From: Agrypnia vestita
Taxonomy: Eukaryota > Arthropoda > Insecta > Trichoptera > Phryganeidae
Length of the DNA stretch: 64,000 bases
Assembly: GCA_016648135.1 (NCBI GenBank)
Contig: JADDOH010000160.1
Coordinates: 124,001-188,000, forward strand
Direction: 5' to 3'
This document shows, one piece after another, positions 58,251 through 64,000 of the stretch. A program made the position numbers and the translations under genes. Within the stretch, counting starts at the first letter, position 1. Each line of letters opens with the position of its first letter. The notes below the pieces were generated by a model. It saw nothing but the letters and a program-made list of their open reading frames with translations, had not been told where the DNA came from and made no database searches.

Positions 58251-59128
58251 TCATCGGTTGTAATTAATAACTAACTACGGTTACAATACTAACTTTAACA
58301 ATAATAACTAACTACAAAATAAATACAGAAACTTTGTCAATTTATTCTAGTAGGGCAACCGGTCGCATAGTAGGAAGGATTTTTTGATTTCATTACAGGG
58401 AACAAATTTAGGTTCGTAGATATCTGGTGGAATATAATGTTGTTTGTAGTTGTTTTCTTATCATTTAATTGCTTTAGAATTTCGATGGTTTCGAAGCTGT
58501 TCACTATCAAACCATTACGAGTAACCTAGTTTAGTTTATGGATAGATTATGGAAAGAATCTTTGGAATATAATGGTAATAAATAATGACTGCTAAGAATA
58601 CTAATTATAGAGTTCCACAATATATATATGTAAAATAAGGCACAATTAAGAAAATGATATGGGGCTACGAAAAGGTGTAAAATAGGAGAGAGGTTGAAAT
58701 TAAGGCTATCGTCTAACAATGTGAGGGAAATTCCCCACTTTTTCTCATATGTACTTTACACATTTTCAAATAGAAAGGTCTCAAATTCTAATTATTTTAT
58801 TAGCTATTTCATCTGTACGTTTCTAGAATGATAAAAACTAAGTTCTACTTTTTTGGTCATTGGTTATTGTAATAGTTAGGCAAGAAGCGTAGATTTTTCC
58901 AAAAGTCTACGCTTTTCGCTTCTATAAACATTATAAATGATCAATATACCGACTCTTAAAGATTTCATAACTTCATACTTGATAAAAACTTTACCAAATC
59001 AACGACTTTTTAGAACTGAAGAAAATGTGGTTTATATGGACGTGTGATACGTGTTTTTTTTTCTCAATAATATTACAGAGTAATAGATTATCTGGTAAAT
59101 AAAAAAATACAATTTATATAATTAAAAT
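58251..59128. other. no recognised gene; one short hairpin
   Basis: GAAGCGTAGA...TCTACGCTTTTCGCTTC at about 58886-58921 forms a short perfect stem. The rest is AT-rich. Confidence 0.4.
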
Positions 59129-59134
59129 ACATAT

Positions 59135-59452
59135 CGAGGGTAGAAAGCCAAAAGGGCGTTGGTGATTATTTCCAATTTTACAGGAGAGTAAAAGAATGTT
59201 TTGTCACTAAACAAGTTCCATATGTGTGTTGGATTAACAAATATGAAAATCGTTTAATAAGACACTTTATTTTGCTCTTCTCGTTTAATAAGACACTTTA
59301 TTTTGCTCTTCTCGTTTAATAAGACACTTTATTTTGCTCTTCTCGTTTAATAAGACACTTTATTTTGCTCTTCTCGTTTAATAAGACACTTTATTTTGCT
59401 CTTCTGTTAAGTTCGTAATAATTATTAACGCCCATTTGGCTTACTACCCTCG
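59135..59452. mobile_element. 318-bp MITE with terminal inverted repeats and 6-bp target duplication
   Basis: Left end CGAGGGTAGAAAGCCAAAAG (then GGCGTT), right end reverse-complemented CGAGGGTAGTAAGCCAAATG (then GGCGTT): 26 bp with two mismatches. ACATAT flanks both sides exactly (59129-59134 and 59453-59458). The interior holds the 31-bp minisatellite. No transposase. The superfamily is not assigned from the termini. Confidence 0.88.
59251..59405 (+). repeat. 31-bp minisatellite, five identical units
   Basis: Units start at 59251, 59282, 59313, 59344 and 59375. Each is CGTTTAATAAGACACTTTAT followed by TTTGCTCTTCT. They are essentially identical to one another, so the array is recent. It lies wholly inside the MITE. 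Confidence 0.97.
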
Positions 59453-59876
59453 ACATATATATAAATATTTTTAATTCATCAACTAAATGTTTTTTAAATA
59501 TAATTTTTATTAGTCGAAGATAATCATTTATTTTAATACTGGACATTACTGGAAAAAATCAGTTGCTATTTTTTATATGTCCATACAAACTATGTTTAAG
59601 AATAATATTGATGCTTTGTAAGCAATTGTTGTTTTTGACATTATAATTTGCGAATTGAATGAATGAGATGTGTAAACTAAAAGTACGCACGCACGCAAGG
59701 TCCGTGTCCTACACATAAGGACACAAAAAGAAAGTGCAATATCTTATATGGGGGTCGTTGCTACTCACTTACCGAGCATCATTGATTTGCTGCTAATGAA
59801 AAATGTGTATTCAAAAATTTTTCACCTTTTGTTTAAATATTTTTTGGACTAAGAAAAGCATTGGCAATTTTTTTTC

Positions 59877-59995
59877 AATTCAATTCAATTCAATTCGTTT
59901 ATTCAATGTTACAATGTTACAATGTTACAATGTTGCAAAGTTTACAAAGTTTACAATTTATTCAATGTTTATTCAATGTTACAAAGTTTACAATT
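59877..59995. repeat. compound simple repeats
   Basis: (CAATT)n at about 59877-59897 passes into AATGTTAC- and AAAGTTTAC-type units (59905-59995). Confidence 0.85.
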
Positions 59996-61188
59996 AGTGT
60001 TTACAAAATTAAATTAAGCTTTTTTCATTGTTGCTGAGAGTCTTGGCAGCAAGTAAACACTACAATTGAATTGATGCCCTGCCTGCTACACTAGTAGTTT
60101 ACTGTATTATAGCAGGCAGTGCTCTTCCAGTAGTATAATGTTCAAGAATATTTAGTATTTATATAACATTTGTGAATCAATATTATTGCCAATTAAAATT
60201 GAGTAATAGTAATAATTAAATGTTTACAATCTAATAATGGTGTTAATTAATTATATTATAGACAAAGGAAAAAAATGATCTGAATAGGATATTTAATAAA
60301 ATAAAATAAAATAAAATAAAACAATTAAAAGTTTTTAGAAAGATGAAAGTAATGCATTAGCTGTCGTGATTCAGAACACATTTGAATTTAATTCTCTTTT
60401 TTTATTTATAGAAATGAAACAGATAGTTGTACTATTTCTTCTTTTACAGTAGTTTTTATTTATTAGTAAATATTAAGAATTAAATAAATATAACATCGAG
60501 TAGCTGATTTTGTTGTCAGAACTCTCGCCTCGTGATCCGAGGGACCTCACTCCGGACCAGCAAGTTAGTACTATTTTCGTAGCACAAGCGTTTAGCTTAG
60601 TTTGAAAATAGTAAGAATATTGATGTGACACGTATTCCGTGTTCGAATCTATATTTTTTAAAAAAATATCCTACATTACACATTCAGGTAGCTCTTCCAT
60701 TTCGCATCAGTCATTTATTTTTGTTAAGCCATAGCCCTCTCGTAAATATTTTCCATGAAAAAGGAAGGAAGCATGCCCAAAACCTGTTAAAAGTCAAGAA
60801 TAACCAAAACTTAAAATAAAAAAATACTCATACCTATATGAACATTTACTTTCATCTTTTTAACTACTTTTATTTATTTTATTTTATTAACTATCCAATT
60901 CACATCAGTTTTTTCTTTGTCTATAATATAGATTTAACACCATTATTAAATTTGTTAACAATTAATTATTATTATTACTTATTTTTGTTGGCATTAAGAT
61001 TGATTCATAAAATAACTACTCTATATAAATAATAAATATTCTTGCATATATACTATTGGAAGAGCACTGTCTGCTATGATACAGTAAATTACTAGTGTAG
61101 CAGGCAGGGCGTCAAATTAATGTAGTGTTTACTTGCTGTCAACACCCTTAGCAACAATAAAACATGCTTATATAATTTTATAAACACT
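59996..61188. mobile_element. 1.2-kb element with long terminal inverted repeats
   Basis: Arms of about 165 bp: left from AGTGTTTACAAAATTAAATT (59996), right ending ATTTTATAAACACT (61188). Shared inside: GGCAGCAAGTAAACACTACA, CCCTGCCTGCTACACTAGTA and GAGCACT-complement blocks. Each arm also contains an internal hairpin (CTGCCTGCTA...TAGCAGGCAG). The centre has no transposase and carries a SINE at 60501-60668. A target duplication was not confirmed. Confidence 0.8.
60501..60668 (+). mobile_element. tRNA-derived SINE, copy 3, nested in the TIR element
   Basis: The head TAGCTGATTTTGTTGTCAGA is followed by CTCGCCTCGTGATCCGAGGG, in which the GGTTCGA B box is deleted. The body ACAAGCGTTTAGCTTAGTTT and AGTAAGAATATTGATGTGAC is well conserved with copy 2. 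Without the B box this copy is unlikely to be transcribed by Pol III. Confidence 0.8.
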
Positions 61189-61494
61189 ATAAAAAGTTGT
61201 CACCTATGAATGTGAATAAATAAATCTATCTATCTATTTTCATAGGTCGCTTACAATTTGCACCAGTCACCACTATCTCAATTGTTTATATGCCATTTCG
61301 GGTTTCCAGACGTTTCACGAATTTACTCGGCATTTCCGCCGTTTATTTTAGAACCTCCTGGTAGTTTTTAATTTACAGTAGAACGTCTAGAGTGCTGGAA
61401 AATCCTCGATTATGTATAATGCTTTCTGTTTCTACAATCTTGTAACCATATGTTAACGCACTAAATTTCGGTTTGTTATATATTTATTTATTTA

Positions 61495-61607
61495 TTTATT
61501 TATTTCATTGCTTTACTTGTATACATATCATAAGGTTTAATTTTACTATGCCTGTCTCACTAGAGAGCTCTGTGTTGATACACGCAAAGTTTACAATTAT
61601 AACTTAC
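61495..61607 (-). repeat. LINE 3' end with stem-loop, minus orientation
   Basis: The minus strand reads GAGCTCTCTAGTGAGACAGG then CATAGT, followed by an AAATAAATAAATAAATA tail at 61508-61494. It shares the stem-loop region with 28733-28770. Confidence 0.55.
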
Positions 61608-61616
61608 TTATATGCA

Positions 61617-61861
61617 TATTATTTATTGAATTGGCGTTAACTTTGTGGAATGACATTAAAATTATATATAAATATATCACTTGTCTAAGACTACTTATGA
61701 GTTTAGGAATACACGACTAGTTTCGACAACTGCAGATGTTGTCATCAACGGGTGATTATATAAACTAAGTTAGTTTAGTTACAACATCTGCAGTTGTCGA
61801 AACTAGTCGTGTATTCCTTAACTCATTAGTGGTCCTAGACAAGTGATATACTTATATATAA
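61617..61861 (-). mobile_element. fold-back element with motif and 9-bp duplication
   Basis: Arms about 61653-61750 and 61772-61861 share TATATCACTTGTCTA, ACACGACTAGTTTCGACAAC and TGCAGATGTTGT. The motif on the minus strand is TTGATGACAACATCTGCAGT then TGTCGAAACTAGT (61715-61747). A tail of about 36 nt (61617-61652) is on the left only. TTATATGCA flanks at 61608-61616 and 61862-61870. Confidence 0.72.
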
Positions 61862-61874
61862 TTATATGCAAGTA

Positions 61875-63099
61875 CATTTTATACAAAATACATTTTACAT
61901 TTTATACAAATTAGGTTATCTATCTATATACTATATATATTTATATACTATTTATATCTATATACTATTTATTGATTAAATTGAATTGAATTTTATATTC
62001 ACTAAGAGAATAAAATATTGAACGATTTCAACAAACTTAATATCTGGTGTGCTACCTAAATGATCAACAGAATCATTCACAAGAAACCTAAGCCAGAATA
62101 GAGAAGCACAAAACTGGCTTTACAACAATGGAAGATATCTCTAAAAGAGAGTTTAATTAATATATCTCTCCGTGCATGTACTTACGACTCAGAATCAAGG
62201 ACCATTGACCTACTTGGAACATGTAGCCAGGCTTCGGTCATATGGATTTGCCCATTTCGTTAGAGATTTACCACTCACCATTTCCGAAATCCATAAAAAA
62301 ATTAATTTACCACTATCGCTTCAATTGCTTTCGAGAAAATTCCGTTCAATTCTGCACTGGAAAAACTACTCGCTTGTCAGTACCTCTCCCTTGTTCACAC
62401 ACGCCGTACAATTTCGCTTGTGGCAGCGATTAGCCCGCTGTCAACAACTCTGACACGCTTCTTGAATAGTAGCTGGTTGATTACTTTATATAGTTCATCG
62501 TTTTCTCGATGTTTCGAGAATTTATGGGAATAACCCGGTCATTTCGGGAGATTTCGATGGTGCATTCTAATTATACCATCCTGCGACAATATTTTTCGTT
62601 GGATAGATTTTTTTACTTTATGCCTTTCTGAATTATTTATCTTAATTGTAAGTAAATCAATTCATTCTAAATTTTCATGTACCCAAACAGTATTGCGTGA
62701 GTATTTATTTTATTAATAAAAAAGAAAAGCAGAAATAGATTAATTTATAAAACTGGTTATGCTTACATTACAATACACAGATTCGTATATTCGCTCTACC
62801 TGTTTGATGCTTATTATATTATAATTTATGCGTTTTTGAATGCCACGATCTGCATACAATATTTATATAGTTAGCATTATTATTTATAAATACCATTATT
62901 ATTTATTAAACACTCAATAAATCATATAATTATTATTTTGCTAAACGGATAATAATTATAATGCAATTGTAAACAATTGTGTAATAGCATTGATGTAGGT
63001 ATGTTAATTTATTAATCTTCGTGTACTAGAAGATCGAAGATAGTATCCATCAGTGACTCAAGTCAAATTTGCGTTTTAATGAAGTACAATGTTTTGAAA
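61875..63099. other. no recognised gene
   Basis: A frame at 62172-62453 (93 codons) has ordinary composition but no family I recognise. GATGTTTCGAGAATTTATGG (62508) recalls LTR-like text near 58020 and 61306. Otherwise AT-rich. Confidence 0.4.
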
Positions 63100-63640
63100 A
63101 TGTTCCATAATATTATTGATTAAATTTCTTTTACAATGCGAACAAGATTCTACTAAATTATTCCACATCTTCACATACCGGCCAGAAATACCCGTTCGCA
63201 AGCATTCTTTCACTCCAACAAAAGCAACACATCTCACCAAAAATACTTCACGATAACAGACTTTCCATCCTAGGAAACGAGTATGCACAAATTGCAGATA
63301 TTCTCAACATTAACTTAAGTCGTTACCGAAATCTCCTCAACGAACACTTTACCGTTAATTTATTTTGTTAAACTTTTTTAATACATATATGAAAGCATGT
63401 CTTTGTTCTACTGATATACACTTTATAATTGTCTTTACTTAATTTGTGATTTATGTACTTGTACAGATAGATATTGTGTTATAAATTTCATAAGTATGTA
63501 TGTATATGTATACATTTTTAACGATCATGTAAGCAGATATTATTCACATTTATAATGTACACTATTATCTAGATATATATAAGTTTCTTATTTTATTGTA
63601 ATAGGAGTAAACCGTAGAAATAAAATAAATAAATAAATTG
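63100..63640 (+). pseudogene. probable LINE C-terminus and 3' UTR
   Basis: Plus-strand frames around 63190-63370 include RSQAFFHSNKSNTSHQKYF and ILNINLSRYRNLLNEHFTVN-LFC-stop, resembling the last residues of a Jockey/CR1-like ORF2 (a basic segment ending F+..L+.HF). The UTR ends in AAATAAAATAAATAAATAAA (63619-63638), a typical tail. No catalytic motif, so it is a short 5'-truncated relic. The minus-strand frames here are shadows. Confidence 0.45.
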
Positions 63641-64000
63641 GTCGTCATTTTGTAAGAAACCGTAATATTTGGACATCTCATAACTCACAAGCATCTGACC
63701 AACAGAAGCTTTGCAAGGTAGATGAAATAACCGCATCGTATAGAATATTGCCGATTGTCTATGGAAAAACATGTTTTTTCTACTTTTGACTGTCTTCCTA
63801 CGCATCATCATTTAATTTTCTTTTGGTATTGTATTCTTTGGGATTTTCGTGAGGACTATAAAAAATACCAGCTCAATATCATCTATAATTATTAAATAGT
63901 TTTAAAAATAAGATTTTTGGGGTTAGTTTTGCCTCGTTCCGGAACGAGAGTGTTAATATGCAACTGGATGGCTTAAAATCATAAGTGACGAAAATAATAA

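Noticed and set aside
59251..59405. CRISPR-like array
   Set aside because: The 31-bp units are contiguous without spacers, and the context is a eukaryotic MITE.
62172..62453. 93-codon frame as a gene
   Set aside because: No family recognised; it lies between LTR-like words and AT-rich sequence.

Overview
The window is AT-rich, intron-scale animal DNA and looks like gene-poor, repeat-dense chromosomal sequence from an arthropod, most likely an insect. The evidence is the repeat content: Jockey/CR1-like and RTE-like LINEs, a Penelope-like element, Tc1 and mariner transposases, an insect-style Helitron, a tRNA-derived SINE, gypsy-like LTRs and many fold-back elements. I could not recognise any host protein-coding exon, rRNA gene or functional tRNA gene. 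No open frame exceeds about 200 codons outside transposons, apart from a LINE endonuclease frame of 265 codons that runs off the left edge.

Layout. Positions 1-2060 hold the 5' half of a Jockey-like LINE on the minus strand: an intact endonuclease frame and a frameshifted ORF1. Positions 2-16 kb hold decayed LINE ends (3955-4290, 6602-8168, 9241-9965, 11131-11349), a SINE (10314) and inverted repeats. Positions 16-21 kb hold a Penelope-like C-terminus with a ribozyme-like motif just after its stop (16975-17250), a solo LTR with target duplication (18314-18649) and a head-to-tail plus inverted cluster of one repeat family (family A). Positions 23-27 kb hold a Tc1 transposase relic and the best-preserved RTE-like tail (24745-25312). 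Positions 28-41 kb hold several fold-back elements, LTR fragments, a long AT microsatellite and paired repeats. Positions 42-48 kb hold a minus-strand SINE, two LINE C-terminal relics, a Helitron carrying a nested family A copy, and a mariner relic. Positions 53-64 kb hold two copies of one LINE C-terminus (one split by an RTE-like insertion with target duplication), a 318-bp MITE carrying a 31-bp minisatellite, a 1.2-kb TIR element containing a SINE, and further LINE ends.

The most interesting signal is a group of short fold-back insertions (25857, 28234, 38806, 40823, 54703, 61617). Each combines inverted arms, a conserved motif of the form TGAT.ATG-stem-loop-CGAAAC, a 33-45 nt tail on one side only, and a 9-14 bp direct repeat outside the tail. 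The same motif lies directly downstream of the Penelope-like coding fragment. I infer that these are non-autonomous, Penelope-related elements carrying a hammerhead-ribozyme-like motif. The parts do not form a pathway of host genes; this is a layered record of transposon insertion, decay and nesting.
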